Part shown: in pieces, positions 1-11,907 of the stretch
Layout: each line of letters begins with the position of its first letter
Position numbering within the stretch: position 1 is the first letter of the stretch
The notes under the pieces: model-generated
The model's database searches: none
What the model saw: the letters and a program-made list of their open reading frames with translations, nothing else
Told to the model about the DNA's origin: nothing
NCBI RefSeq assembly: GCF_027595985.1
Contig: NC_073307.1
Location: 40,403,917-40,467,916, forward strand
Direction of reading: 5' to 3'
Length of the DNA stretch: 64,000 nucleotides
DNA from: Sorex araneus
Lineage: Eukaryota; Chordata; Mammalia; Eulipotyphla; Soricidae
Program-made: the position numbers and the translations under genes

Positions 1-1620
1 AGTAGTAATTAAAACAGCATGGTATTGGGATAAAAACAGAACTGCAGACCAATGGGAACAGAGTTGAATATCCTGTCACAGACCCCCAAATATATGGCCA
101 CTTAATCTTTGACAAAGGAGCAAGAAATGCAAAGTGGAACAAGGAAAGCCTCTTCAACAAGTGGTGCTGGGAAAACTGGATAGCTACCTGCAAAAAAAAT
201 GAACTCTGACCTCTGTCTAATGCCAGGCACAAAAGTCAGATCAAAGTGGATTAAAGGCCTCAATATCAGACATGAATCTTTAAGGTTCATAGAAGAAAGT
301 GTAGGCAGAACTCTCCATGACATTGAAGCTAAAAGCATCTTTAAGGACAAAACAGCACTGACCATGCAAGTGGAAGCAAACATAAACAAATGGGACACAT
401 AAAACTAAGAAGCTTCTGCACTTCAATAGAAACAGCGACCAAAATACAGAAAGAGACCACAGAATGGGAAAGAATATTTACCCAATACCCATCTGATTGG
501 GATTAATATCCAGGATATACAAGATACTTGTAGAATTGTATAAGAAAAAAACCTCCAACCCCATAAAAAATGGGGAGAAGAAATGAACAGAAATTTCCTC
601 AAAATAGAAATATAAATGGCCCAAAGGTACATGAAAAAATGCTCCACATCACTATCATCAGGGAGATGCAAATCAAAACAATGAGATATCATCTCACACC
701 ACAGAGACTGGCCCACATCCAAAAGAACAAAAGCAACTAGTGCTGGCGTGGATGTGGGGGAAAAGGGACACTCCTTCACTGTTGGTGGGAATGCCAACTG
801 GTCCAGCCTTTCTGGAAAACAATATGGACAGTCCTTCAAAAACTAGAAATTTAGCTTCCATATGACCCCACAATACCACTTCTGGGAATATGTACCGAGG
901 ATACAAAAGAGCACAGTAGAAATGACATCTGTATCTATATATTCATTGCAGCACTGTTCACAATAGCCAAAATCTGGAAACAACCCAAGTGCCCTAAAAC
1001 AGATGACTGGTTAAAGAAACTTTGGTACATCTACACAATGGAATACTATGCAGCTGTTAGGAGAGATGAAGTCATGAAATTTGCCTATGAATGGATAGAC
1101 ATGGAGAGTATCATGCTACGTGAAATGAGTCAGAAAGAGAGGGACAGACATAGAGGGAATGCAGTTATTAGTGGAGTATAGGGTAGCATCACATGAGGCT
1201 GACACCCAAGGACTGTAGATACAAGGGCAGGGGGATTGCCCCATAGCTGGAAGACTGCTTCATGAGCAGAGGGAGAAGGCAGATGGAATAGAGAAGGGAT
1301 CACTAAGAAAATGATGGCTGGAGGAACCAGTTGGGATGGGAGATGCATGCCGAAAGTAGATAATGGACCAAACATGATGACCTCTCAGTGTCTGTGTTTC
1401 AAGCTATAATGCCCAAAAGTAGAGAGAGATAGTATGGGAATATTTTCTGCCTTAGAGGCAGGGGGAGGGTGGGAAAGGGGGATATACCCAGGATATTGGT
1501 GGTGGGGAATGTGCACTTGTGGAGGGATGGGTGTTTGATCATTGTGAGATTGTAACCCAAACATAAAACCTTGTAACTGTCTCATGGTGATTCAATAAAA
1601 TTTTAAAAATTAAAAAAAAA
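1..1620 (+). mobile_element. LINE-1 fragment: ORF2 C-terminus and 3'UTR
   Basis: This is the 3' part of a LINE-1, cut by the window edge. Positions 199-402 encode a readable stretch of the ORF2 C-terminal region (WIKGLNIR, then a DIE-SIFKDKT-like segment ending NKWDT). Further ORF2 homology continues to about 1130 (for example the segment at 690-800 before LLVGMPTG) but is broken by stops and frameshifts. The 3'UTR runs to an AATAAA-like signal near 1595 and a short A-rich tail at 1603-1625. No intact reverse transcriptase or endonuclease domain is present, so the copy is dead. Its 3'UTR is the reference for the LINE-1 stubs elsewhere in the window. Confidence 0.9.
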
Positions 1621-1959
1621 AAGAAAAGACCAAAAAGGAAATGTCTCTCTCCTTTCCTTGTCTCCCAGTCCCCCAGTTCCTGGAGACCAGCACTGGGTTT
1701 GGGCTGCCCAGTAGGGACATTTCTTCCTACTGATTTTTGACACATCTCCCTTAATCTAAGCAGATGTGTGGTTTACCCCTAAACATGAAATTTTGTTCTT
1801 TCCCCCAGGAGTCATTGCTCCCTACTGACCAATTGCTATAAATTGATTTGCAAAATTGAACAATTACATATAATTAAACTCCCATTTGGATGAACTTGAT
1901 AAAGATTTCTGGGATTAATTTAAATAATGCCAATTGCTCTACAGTCCAGATGGCATCTG

Positions 1960-2019
<60 letters not shown>

Positions 2020-2505
2020 GAGAGGGAGAGACAGAGAAAGTTTAAGGCAGGGTAGGTTCTTCAGAATCTTTGTTATGGATTCATAGTACAGTGACTTTCT
2101 AATGAGGGATTTGGGGTATTTCTTGCATTTAAGGTATTTCTTGTCCTTCTGTGACAGGATTCAGCAAGGTCTTATACTCAGCCACATGCACATGAGGGTT
2201 AGAGCCTAGAGTTTTATTAGTTCTGTTACCATAAACTGGATTAACAGAAACTGTGGTAACTAGTAATAGGAGCAGTATTTTTGTTTTTTCATTATCAAGT
2301 GCAGTAGCCAAGCAACCTGGAATCTGATTAGAAACTGTTGTTTGCGTAACACAATTCTCATTGCCCTCACAGCCTCTACCAGCAAGGTTAGAGACTACTG
2401 TGACAAAACTAAGAAATTTGAGAATTGTTAGCTAAACTGTGTTAATACTTTTTTCATGGACTTCAGATGAAATGTTTTTCTACTTATTTCCTTTTAAAAC
2501 ACCAT
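1621..2505. other. Intergenic, no gene seen
   Basis: Ordinary AT-rich sequence after the LINE-1 tail. Apart from the GA microsatellite at 1962-2014, no gene, RNA or recognisable repeat was seen. Confidence 0.5.
1962..2014. repeat. (GA)n microsatellite
   Basis: An uninterrupted run of about 26 GA units, followed by a less regular purine-rich stretch to about 2040. Confidence 0.95.
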
Positions 2506-2507
2506 AT

Positions 2508-2685
2508 TGCTGGGCCTGGAGAGATAGTACAGTGGTTAAAGGTACTTGCCTTGGCCTTGCACACAATTAACCCCATTTCAATCTCTTTACCTATGGTTCC
2601 CTGAGGCCTGCCAGGAGTGATTCCTGAGCACAGAGCCTGGAATAATCCTTGAGCACCCAAATCTCAAATTATAGCTCCCCAATGC
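2508..2685 (+). mobile_element. Type A tRNA-derived SINE
   Basis: The head reads GGCCTGGAGAGATAGTACAG with a degraded box B. The body carries the diagnostic CCAGGAGTGATTCCTGAGCA. The copy is divergent and its tail is eroded. Confidence 0.8.
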
Positions 2686-2689
2686 ATAT

Positions 2690-3845
2690 TGCTTCCAATA
2701 GATAATTTGGGATATAGTCTTTTACTACCAGCATAGGCTTGTATACCTCATGGGTACAAACAAGCTTATCTGGACCCCACCTAGTTTGGGATATAAATGA
2801 GAGGTAATTACAATAAAAACTCAAAATTGTGTACAAAACAGAGATGGTGTATTTCTGGCAGAAGCTCTTATAAGAAACTTTACCACTTAGGAAGGAAGGA
2901 GCAGTGGTCTCTGTGGACAGATATTCTTGGTTTATGATATTAAAATTTCCGTAATGTTGCTTTCTATTTCAGTGCCATTGGTAGCATTATCCACAGGGTG
3001 CTTGACTCAAAAGTTACATGGAGATAATAAGGACAGAATTCATGAGAGCTATTGACAAGTCTGATATAGTTTCTGTAGAAGCTCAATAACAGAAAGGCTC
3101 TTGAAATAGGATTTAAGGTCTCAGGGGCTTAGCATGTCCCTCGAATTAGCTTTAATGTAGCAGATATTAATACATGTCTTTGAAATGGTGGGTATATCTT
3201 TGCATTTCATTTTAAAAGTATCTTCACAAAACCCTCAGTAGAGGCCACCTCGTGGCTAAGACCTTATCCCTTTCTTCCCAGTCATCTCTAACTGAGGCTA
3301 AGACTGCCCTGTAACATCAAGAAAAGCCTGATTTTGCTAAGCGCTTGCTTATTTGTTTTTCTGTTTAGTGAGCTGTTCTTCATGTCTAATATTTGAATAC
3401 CTTAAAGGTGGTTTCAATTTACTGGGAGAAGTTATTTGGAAGGGTGATTATTTTATTTCCTTACTGTGAATCCATATGGTCAGTATTGAAATGATTCTCC
3501 TGAAAATTACTTTAGCACTAACAGGTAATGACTCAATAGAACATTTCTACCTCTGACTCACAGAGAATCTGGTATAAGTCACTTGACTCATCTGCAGCTC
3601 ACATTTAGGAAATGTCACCGTAAATGCACCATAAGGTACTTGTGAAACGCTGGAGTGCATGAATGAAAGGTGTGGGGGAATGACAAGGTTAGAAAGATTC
3701 TTGTGTTAGAGGGGAGTTTTATAAAACTGCAAAAAAGATGTGTTAATTTCATTATTCACCAATTCTGGAATCACCTATTTATGTCAGGAACCTACCCTAA
3801 TCCTTCCAACCCCCCCCAAAAATAAAAAAAAATCTCTTTTAAAAT
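2690..3845. other. Intergenic, no gene seen
   Basis: More than 1 kb with no SINE, no open frame above 60 codons and no recognised repeat. It could hold an old degraded repeat or conserved non-coding DNA; only a cross-species alignment would tell. Confidence 0.4.
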
Positions 3846-3851
3846 CTTATA

Positions 3852-4125
3852 GCTGGGGCCAGACAGATAGTGCAAGATGCTTATCTTGCATGTGACTGAT
3901 GCTGGTTGTATCCCTAGAACCAAATGATCCCCCAAGAATTGCCAGGTACAGCCCCAGAGGCCTTTCAAGCCCACCAGAGGGGCCTTGGTAATCCCTAGCT
4001 CCCTGAGCCACAGGCCCTAGCTTTGAACTGCCAGAGAATCACCAGAAGGAGCCAATGGGTCTCCCAAGCACTGCTTGGGACATGCCCTCCACCCCGCCCC
4101 TTCCAATAAAGTAAAATAAAATTTT
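3852..4125 (+). mobile_element. Divergent type A SINE, possibly two partial copies
   Basis: A recognisable head (GGGGCCAGACAGATAGTGCA, then CTTATCTTGCATGTGACTGA) is followed by about 200 bp with repeated body-like pieces and an A/T tail near 4107-4130. It is longer than a normal copy, so a second degenerate copy or an internal duplication is likely. Confidence 0.6.
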
Positions 4126-4439
4126 ATAGTTTTTTGTATGTTTCTTCTGGTCATTAGGCTAAATAAAATAAATGGAAAGAAACTAACTTGATTTAATTTA
4201 AAATTTTTTCCTAATTAAATTTAAAAAGCCACACAATATCCAGAATCCACCATAAATCAAATTCATTAAATCAGTTCCTATTCCACTTTGGTTGAGTAAA
4301 ATTAAATCTGTGTGTGCAATGATTTAAAAACAAATTTAAAAAACACAATCAATGTCAATCTCCTAAAGTTATTTTCATTGAAAGAGGAAATATAATGCAA
4401 TATAGAAATGACATGCTTTTATTATAAATTCTAATGTTT

Positions 4440-4625
4440 TCAAAAAACAAGACACTTAACTTTTAGAACATTTTTAGATTTACATGCAAATTGAGAGGAT
4501 AGTGCTGAGAGTTCTTTTATACTCCACTCCTAATTTCCTTACTGTTAACATTTTACATGGGATGGTATATTTGTTACAATTAACAAACCAATATTGGTAT
4601 ATCGTTAATGAAAGTCCAGATCTCT
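4440..4625. mobile_element. Old LINE-1-like 3' fragment (tentative)
   Basis: The stretch with TTTAGATTTACATGCAAATT and later TTGTTACAATTAACAAACCA resembles an old mammalian interspersed repeat that I associate with ancient L1 3' ends. The assignment is from memory of the consensus, and the orientation is not certain. Confidence 0.4.
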
Positions 4626-4644
4626 TAGTTTTTATGTCAGTTTA

Positions 4645-4715
4645 GTTTTTTTGGACGGTGGGTGTGGGCTACATCGTGCTGTGTTCAGGACCTACTCCTG
4701 GCTCTGAGTAAGGGT
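4645..4715 (-). mobile_element. Type A SINE fragment
   Basis: Short antisense body fragment containing GGACCTACTCCTGGCTCTGA. The rest of the element is missing or unrecognisable. Confidence 0.5.
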
Positions 4716-4719
4716 GCAA

Positions 4720-5355
4720 GAGTTCCCACAATATTTTCAGCAGGGAGTTCCCATCACTCTCCTAGTGGATAGGGCAGCCATGTGGATTATTTGGGGATTC
4801 TTTTTGCTTGGGAGATTGATCTCTTTGCTGACATTTATTTACTCAGTCATCTGTTTATATCAATATGGACTCATGGCTTCTTATTTTGTATGCTGGTTTA
4901 TAACCCAGTGCTGCTTTATTGATTTTGGGACGCAGTTGTTCCAGCTTTGACCTTTGGGAGTTCTTTCAGTTGCCTTCTCTGTGCTTTTGCTTCTCAACAT
5001 TGTTTGGTTTTGTTTTCTTGTTTATTTTAGCCTTTCCATTTAATCTGGCTCCGTAAGATTCTAGGTTTTGGCATAGCTAACATTTTACAATAGTATCTTA
5101 TTCTGATTTATTTCTAATCAGGAGAGTTAACAATTCTTAATGAACTCAGTTCTTTCCCAGGCAAACTGTCAGGGAGTTCAAATACATATTTTTCTTCATT
5201 TAGTATTCCAAGACATAATCATGAGATTAGTATGAATTCAATTTTATTGTCTACCTTTCTTGTAGCTATAATACATTACAATTATAATAGAATTTATAAG
5301 GATAAATAAGGGGACAAATCGCAATACTTTTCTGTATAAAAGAAAAAGATGTTTT
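4720..5355. other. Intergenic, no gene seen
   Basis: T-rich sequence. The 78-codon frame starting at 4714 lacks any recognisable domain and has hydrophobic composition expected of T-rich DNA. Confidence 0.4.
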
Positions 5356-5434
5356 AAGTATATGGCCATGGATGTAGTTTGATGGTAAAATGATTGCTTT
5401 GTATCTCTAAGACCTTGGAGTTAATTCTTGTCAC

Positions 5435-5535
5435 AGAAGGAAGAAAAGAAGAAGAAGAAGAAGAAGGAGAAGGAGAAGGAGAAGGAGAAGGAGAAGGAAA
5501 AGGAGAAGGAGAAGAAGGAGAAGGAGAAGCAGCAA
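5435..5535. repeat. (GAAGAA/GGAGAA)n purine microsatellite
   Basis: About 100 bp of GAA and GGAGAA units on the + strand. On the other strand it reads as a Ser/Pro-rich pseudo-frame, which is an artefact. Confidence 0.95.
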
Positions 5536-5559
5536 ACAAAAAAATAGATAAATAACAGT

Positions 5560-6365
5560 ACATTTAGCTTAATTTTAATACTTGATATTATATTCTCCTT
5601 TTAAAAAATTAACAACTCAAAGGTCCTATACAAAGCACTGCAACATCCAACCATTACAAAAAGTTGCAATTTCAATGGAGGAAGCTGAATAATTTGTTTA
5701 TAAGATTGTGGACAAATTCGAATTTGTTAGGATCCCTACTTGGTTGTATACATTTGGATACTCACAAATGGGTAAATGTGAGCTGAAATGTATTAACTTC
5801 AATAAAAGTAACCCAGGATGTGATATTTTTGTTTGAACTACAATAGTCAGGTTAGAGAGTGCCAGAGCTCATACATAGCCATATGCCACTCTGTTTGTTA
5901 GCCCTGAAGGTATTTCACTTGATTAAGGACACCTAACTTTGGAAGGCTGATTACGCGGAGTGGCAAGGTCACTTTCATTTCTACATGTGAATGATTCCAA
6001 ACCCCGCATAAAACCCAGAGCAGTTCTGCCTGTCTCCAGGGAGAAGCTAAGAATTCAGTGTTTAAGCAATTTCTGTAGGGTAAAACAGAACAAAACCAAA
6101 ACTGGGACTTTTAATGACTCTGCAATTAATATTCACAGCAATTTCTTCACATGTGCTGCTGGAGTCTCACACTTGTCGCTGGGTGCTGCTCCTGGCTGGT
6201 GGCCTCCAGGGTTCACGGGGTTCTGTTGATAAGCAGCAAACTCAGGAGCAAATGGCTCTACTTCTGGCAAGAGCAGTAATTTTCGTTTGCCCCTGAAATT
6301 TCTTACTGGTGGGGTAAATGACATTACTATATTAGAAATAGAAAGCATGAGACCAGTTGAATTTT
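5560..6365. other. Intergenic, no gene seen
   Basis: No recognisable repeat or gene. Small overlapping frames at 5960-6350 show no family similarity that I recognise. Confidence 0.4.
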
Positions 6366-6369
6366 CAAT

Positions 6370-6645
6370 TATTTTTTTCTACAGAGATAATTTTTGATCA
6401 GTCTGTTCATTTAATGGTAATAAGTAATATAAAAGAAATCGTTGTGGGCCTTCTACGGGGGGTGGGGGGCAGGCTTGAGGGGTGATTGGGAAAATGGAGA
6501 CAGTGTTGGAGGGAAGGTGACAATGATGGTAGGATTGGTGTTGGAATATTGAGTGTCTGTAATAAATTAGCACGAACAGCTTTGTAAACCATGGGGTTTG
6601 AATAAAGTGGGAAAAAAAACAAATAGAATAAAGTTGTGAGAGCTA
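6370..6645 (+). mobile_element. LINE-1-like 3' end stub (non-autonomous family)
   Basis: Matches the 3' half of the element at 27499-28453: a GGGGGCAGGCTTGAGGGGTGA-like segment, then GATTGGTGTTGGAATATTGA, then a tail region ending in A-rich sequence at about 6610-6640. It appears truncated at its 5' side. Confidence 0.65.
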
Positions 6646-6829
6646 TCAGAAAAAAATTTAAATTAATACTTAGATCTTTATTTGTGGTGGGGCTTGCGGG
6701 AGGGGAAGGGGGAGTTGTGGCGGAATTCTTGACCAGCCAGTCTGATTGACCCTGCATCACCCACAGATTACCTGAGCTGCCCTCGTAGTCCTGGTGTTGT
6801 TCCACCTCAAACAGTTCAGGTGATGCTTA

Positions 6830-6895
6830 GAGTGTGATCCTGGGGATCAGACTGGAATCAGGTGACTAACCTCTGTACGATCTCTCTGACGCAAC
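6830..6895 (-). mobile_element. Degraded type A SINE head (tentative)
   Basis: Antisense order GGGGATCAGACTGGAATCAGG then CTAACCTCTGTACGATCTCTCTGAC resembles the box B to 5' end part of a SINE head. Confidence 0.35.
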
Positions 6896-6899
6896 TTAC

Positions 6900-7380
6900 T
6901 TGTTAGAAATGAAGTCTGGACAAATGAAACAGACCAGAATGGAAGAGCACAATGCCTGCTCTTGCGCAGGCCGGAATGACTAACCTAAACATCTTTCTGG
7001 GTGAGGACCAGACCATTCCCTTCTAGAGTGAGAAGAGGACACCGGAGAGAGATTACACCAGTAACTCCTGTTCACCTTTGAGAAGATCTTCCTAAGGTGG
7101 CTTATTTCATTGTTCCTCCTGTAGGGCAGGGGCCTGGCACGACACAGAGAAGAAGAAAGTCAGGTGGGCGAAAGGACATGAGCATGGACAGAAACAAACC
7201 AGCTCTCCTGCCTCTCCCCAGCTGTAGAGTAATCCCTCCACTCAGCCAACGGTGCCCATCAAAAAATTTATAAATGATTGATATTTATATTATGGAAGTA
7301 TTGGGATTGTTTACTCTGATTGGATCAAGATATTCTAGTCATATTATTTATGTATCGTGGGTTTCAAAAAAGTCGCCCAA
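6900..7380. other. Intergenic, no gene seen
   Basis: Mixed-composition unique-looking sequence with no gene or repeat that I recognise. Confidence 0.4.
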
Positions 7381-7384
7381 ATAA

Positions 7385-7548
7385 GAAAAGGATAGTATAA
7401 AGGGGTGAGTATTTGGTTTGCAACCTGCCCACCGGGTTCGATTTCATAGGGCTTCCTGAGCACCAACAGGAGTAGTTCCTGAATGCAGAGCCAGGAGTAA
7501 CCCCTGAACATTGCCAGGTGTAACCCCCCCAAATGCCCCCCAAAAGGG
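7385..7548 (+). mobile_element. Type A SINE
   Basis: Shows the box B-like CACCGGGTTCGATTTC and the body segment with GCAGAGCCAGGAGTAACCCC. The head is diverged and the tail ends in C-rich sequence. Confidence 0.85.
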
Positions 7549-7559
7549 GGGAGGAGCAG

Positions 7560-8150
7560 AGAGAATACCTGCGATAAATCACTTGCTTTGCATGAAAATA
7601 AATTAGGGAGAAAAAAATATTTGCTAGCATGTACATCAGATTCTGATGTGAAATGTATTCCTAACTATGGGTCAGGAAGGGAGGGTGGAAAGCTCTTATC
7701 CTAGAGGAAGCCGACTCATCCAAGGTCTCAGGAAAAGACTCTCTGGGACATGATATTTAGCTTTAGTTCTGAAGAAGTTTCCAGAAGGTGTGAGATGAGG
7801 AGACTAGAGCTTTTTTTTTCCAGGTGTTGTTGTAAATTTGGGAGTCAGCAGCACAGACATGGCATTTAAAGCTCCCTGCAGGTGTTTCCATCTGTGAGGA
7901 AGTAAGGAGCAAAATGGAAGCCAAATTGGCAAACAATCAGCACCTCCTGTAACTTTCTATTTCTTCTTTTTTTTTTTTTTGGTGATCATTTTCTAACTGG
8001 GCAATTGAAAAATAGCATGTAACGGCCATTTCTTAGAAAGACATAAAAATCATCAAGTAAGGTTCATGTAACATACAAAAATGGGAAGTCAGTGGATTAT
8101 GAATAAAATATAAAAATATGGACATGTTTATTTTCTCCTATTTAAAGTGT
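7560..8150. other. Intergenic, no gene seen
   Basis: No repeat recognised apart from a T-run at 7967-7980. No plausible coding frame. Confidence 0.4.
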
Positions 8151-8156
8151 ATGTTG

Positions 8157-8300
8157 TGAGCCAGAGAAATAGCAAAAAAAGCTGAGCTGTATGTGGGAAG
8201 CCCAGGCTTGATCCTTAGCGCAGCCTGGTCCTCTGAGCACTGTTGAGAGTAGTTCACAAACACTGCCAGTATAGAATCCAAATCCCACTAAATTAAAATT
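8157..8300 (+). mobile_element. Old type A SINE
   Basis: Head GAGCCAGAGAAATAGCA, then box B-like GGCTTGATCCTTAG and a heavily diverged body. Confidence 0.65.
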
Positions 8301-8309
8301 GAAATAATA

Positions 8310-8740
8310 AAGTGTACAGTGTCATAATTTGGTATACATGGTTTGTGAAGGAGTCCCTCTACCTTGTTAACACATCCAATCACCTCACGTATTTATCTCT
8401 TTTGTAAGAACATTTGTCACATAGTAGAATCTCAGTGATTTTAAGTCTAAAACTCTCATAGCAGGATTTTCTGTATAAGCACACATAGGTGTATTATATT
8501 TTATTTTACACTTGCAAGGAAAAATGCTCTACCTCAGAGTCACATCTCCATCCTTCTTTTTTTTCTTTTAAGGGAAGTTCATTGTCCATAATGAATTAAT
8601 ATTTAAATTGTGGAATAGGATTGGAGTGTTTTGTTTAGAGAAATGTCTTAATTGAAACAATAGTGTAATGTAACTTAAATAAAATTTTTGAAATATTTGA
8701 CTCATTAAAAAATCAAACTAGGAAATATTTATACTGGTTT
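8310..8740. other. Intergenic, no gene seen
   Basis: AT-rich, no gene or repeat recognised. Confidence 0.4.
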
Positions 8741-8743
8741 TAA

Positions 8744-8935
8744 AGGGGCTAGAGAGATAATATAGTGGAGTAGGTGCTTACCTTGCATGCAGCAAATCCA
8801 GGTTTGATCCCCAGTATCCCATATTGTCCCCCATGCATTGCCAGAAGTATTCCTGAATGCAGAGCCAAGAGTCACCCCTGAGCATTTCCAGGTGTGGCCC
8901 TAAAACAAAAACAAACAAATGAACAAACAAACAAA
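8744..8935 (+). mobile_element. Type A SINE
   Basis: Starts GGGGCTAGAGAGATAATA, has box B GGTTTGATCCCCAG and body GCAGAGCCAAGAGTCACCCC, and ends in a (AAAC)n tail. Confidence 0.9.
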
Positions 8936-8956
8936 CAATATTTTCTTAAAAAATGT

Positions 8957-9138
8957 TAGGAGCCCCAGCAATAGAAAAAATAGGCAGGACATTTGCCTGG
9001 CAGGTGGCCAACCCACTTAGATCCCTCACACCCCATCTGCTCTTCTGAGCCCCACCAGAAATGATCCCTGAGCACAGAGTCAGGAGTAAGCCCCAAGCAT
9101 TGCCAGGTATATCCCCCAAACAAAAATAAACAAAAGGA
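8957..9138 (+). mobile_element. Type A SINE
   Basis: Tandemly follows the previous copy after about 20 bp. It shows a diverged head, the body segment CAGAGTCAGGAGTAAGCCCC and a CAAAAATAAAC tail. Confidence 0.85.
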
Positions 9139-9249
9139 ACTTTAATGATTACTTCAAATAACTACTTTTTATTATTATAATATAAAGCATTGCCAAGCCA
9201 GAATATAAAGAATAAGAATGCTATCTAAAGTCATATCACACAGATATAA

Positions 9250-9497
9250 TAACTGTCACTGTCACTGTCATCTCGTTGCTCATCGATTTGCTTGAGCGGG
9301 CACCAGTAATGTCTCCATTGTGAGACTTGTTACTGTTTTTGGTATATCCAATACCCCACAGGTAGCTTGCCAGGCTCTGCTGTGCGGGTGCGATACTCTT
9401 GGTAGCTTGCCAGGCTCTCCAAGAGAGGCGGAGGAATCCAACATGGGTTGGCCGAATAAAAGGCGAACGCCCTACCGCTGTGCTATCGCTCCAGCAC
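9250..9497 (-). mobile_element. Type B SINE, near full length
   Basis: Reads in antisense from the tail (three ACTGTC/CTGTCA units), through CGATTTGCTTGAGCGGGCACC and both copies of the GGTAGCTTGCCAGGCTCT motif, to the tRNA-like head ending CTATCGCTCCAGC. There is no poly(T) at the tail side. Confidence 0.93.
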
Positions 9498-9539
9498 TAT
9501 TTACATTTTGCAGTATTTTCAGTTTCCATGCATACATTT

Positions 9540-9730
9540 CATGTCCATTTTTATTTTGTTAATGTAGCAATAATGGATAGCATTTACTGATCAATTACTT
9601 TGAGCTGGCCATACTAAGTACTTTATATACATCACTTTATTTAATCATCACCAGGATCTTGTGAAAGTAGATACTAATTTAATTCCCATTTTATAGATAA
9701 GGAAATGGGCCCCCAAAGTTAACTCTTTTA
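9540..9730 (-). mobile_element. MIR element (old tRNA-SINE)
   Basis: Contains the reverse complement of the MIR core and tail: CATCACTTTATTTAATCATCACCAGG and later CCCATTTTATAGATAAGGAAA. MIR is an ancient pan-mammalian family. Confidence 0.75.
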
Positions 9731-9734
9731 TTGT

Positions 9735-9872
9735 TGTTGTTTTGGGGCTCCACCTGCTGGTGCTCAGAGCTTACTCCTGTCTCTGTGCTTAAGGATCACA
9801 GCTGTGGGGTTCCGGCGACCATATGTGGTGCCGAGGGTTGAATGGGGGTTGGCCATGTGCAAGGCACCTGTG
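9735..9872 (-). mobile_element. Type A SINE fragment
   Basis: Antisense body (GGTGCTCAGAGCTTACTCCTG) through CCATATGTGGTGCCGAGGG into part of the head. The copy ends at GTGCAAGGCACC, exactly where LINE-1 homology begins. Confidence 0.8.
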
Positions 9873-11225
9873 GGCATTTGGGTTATTTTCATATTTTGGT
9901 TATTGTATATAGTAAACACTACATACAATAATACTTATTGTTTATAGTGGTCATTGTATATAGAGTGCAGATGTCTTTTCTACATGGAGCTTTTGGGAAC
10001 TGGGGTATATTCCCAGGAGTGGAATTGCTGGGTCATATGGGAGCTCAATTCCTAGATTTTGAGGGATATCCATTTTGTCTTCCCAAAAGACTGGAACAGT
10101 CAACATTCCCACCAGCAGTGAATGAGGGTCTTTTTTTCCCCTCATCCTCGCCAACTCTGATTGTTGTTGTTTTTTAATGACTGCCATCTTTGTGGTGTGA
10201 TTTAATCTCATTGTTGTTTTGATTTGCATTTCTCTGCAAATGATATAGAGCATTTTTTTCATATGCTTCTTGGCCATTTGTATTTATTTTTTGAAGAAGT
10301 TTCCGTCCTTCTCTTCTCCTCATTTTTTGATAAGGTTGGATGCTTTCTTTTGTGAAGTTCTACCAATGCTGTATATTTCTGGCGTATTAACCCTTTGTTA
10401 GATGAGTGGTGGGCAAAAACTTTCTCATAGTCTATGGGCTGTCTTTGTATTCTGGTCATTAGTTCCTTTGAGGTACAGACACTTCTTAGTTTAATGAGTC
10501 CCATTTTTTAAATCTTAATTTCTATTTACTTGATCAGTGGTGTTTAATAATTGAAGATGCCTCTAGTTTTAATGTCATAAATAATTCTGCCTATATTTTC
10601 CTCTATGTAACTTAAGAATTCAGCTCTAAAATCTGGCCTTTAATCAATTTTAATATGACTTTTGTGCATGGCATTTGAAAGAGATCTGAGTTCATTTTTT
10701 AAAAATGTGACTAACTAGTTTTTCCAACATCACTTATTGAAGAGGTTTTCCTTGCTAAACTTCATATTTTCTTTGCTCCTTTATCAAAGATTAACTGACC
10801 ATATACCTGAGGGTCTGTCTATGGATCTTCTATTCTCTTCCATTCATGTGAAGGTCTGTCCTTATTCCAGTACCATACCGTTTTAATTACTACTACTTTA
10901 TAATACCACTTTGAAGTGGGGAAAGTGATGCTTCCCATATTCTTTTCCCCAAGGATTTCTTTAGCTATTCAGGAGGTGGGGGGTAATTTTTCCATATAAA
11001 CTTCAGGAGTGTTTGATCTATTTCTTTGAAAAATATCATGGGTACCCTTATAACGACTGCATTGAATCTGTATAATGCTTTCAGATATATTGCCATTCTG
11101 ACAATGTTAATCCTCCCAATCCATGAGTAGGGGATGTGTTTCCATTTCCTTGTGTCCTCTTTTATTTCTTGAAGTAGTGTTTTGTAGTTTCTGATAACAT
11201 TTTTAAGGTAATACATTTAGAAAAT
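9873..11225 (-). mobile_element. LINE-1 ORF2 fragment
   Basis: Antisense L1 ORF2. Positions 11216-10965 encode a segment with [17 protein letters not shown] and LLKFIW, typical of the region after the reverse transcriptase domain. Positions 10504-10259 and 10277-9951 encode further C-terminal pieces (for example AKKHMKKMLYI and YDPAIPLLGIYP). Frameshifts separate the pieces. The 3'UTR is missing because homology stops at the adjoining SINE. The copy is older than the one at 1-1620. Confidence 0.88.
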
Positions 11226-11655
11226 GTCTCATCCAATTCTAGGAAGCAAGCTACAAGGCCTAAATCTTATGTTCTCTACCTTTTTCTTGACTTGTTTTTG
11301 TCATTTGCCATTAGATTGTGTGCATTTCCCCCTGTCACTAAGTGTTTTTCATATGATTTTAAGGGCTGTAAAAGTGATCTATTTTGTCAGGCATACCCTA
11401 ATGGCTTTCAGCATATCTATAATGACTTTCAGGTTGCTTCTGACTTTGAAGGCAAGGATCCTGTGTGAGTCATATCTGTGTGCCCAGCCTCTTCTGGATA
11501 CGTGGGCACTTTGTTCAGGTTAAAAAGATGTCTATTGAACAGAGAGAAGGGAAAAGGTACTTCAGCTAAGGTAAAGTGACAAAAAATGGAAGATAGGCAG
11601 AAATAAAATTTACATTTATGGGAAAATGAAGGAGAAATTGGCAATAGAAGATACA
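11226..11655. other. Intergenic, no gene seen
   Basis: No repeat or gene recognised. The 99-codon frame starting at 11224 begins at the LINE-1 edge and shows no family features. Confidence 0.4.
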
Positions 11656-11659
11656 GCTG

Positions 11660-11852
11660 GTGGGGCTGGAGCAATAGCACAGGAGGTAGGGCGTTTGCCT
11701 TGCACACGGCCAACCCGAGTTCGAATCCCAGTATCCCATATGGTACCCTGAGCACCGCCAGGAGTAATTCCTGAGTGTAGAGCCAGGAGTAGCCCCTGTG
11801 CATCACTGGATGGGACCCAAAAAGCAAAGAACAAACAAACCAAAAAAAAAAT
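11660..11852 (+). mobile_element. Type A SINE, well preserved
   Basis: Head GGGGCTGGAGCAATAGCACA, box B GAGTTCGAATCCC, full body, and a GACCCAAAAAGCAAAGAACAAAC tail. Confidence 0.95.
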
Positions 11853-11907
11853 CATCTGGGAAGGTTTATTATTAAGAATCTTGAGTTGTATTGAACAGAA
11901 ACCTCAG

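Noticed and set aside
1962-2014. CRISPR-like regular repeats
   Set aside because: All regular repeats in the window are microsatellites or SINEs; there are no spacers and the genome is mammalian.
10965-11216. 83-codon frame as a gene
   Set aside because: It is LINE-1 ORF2 sequence within a dead element.
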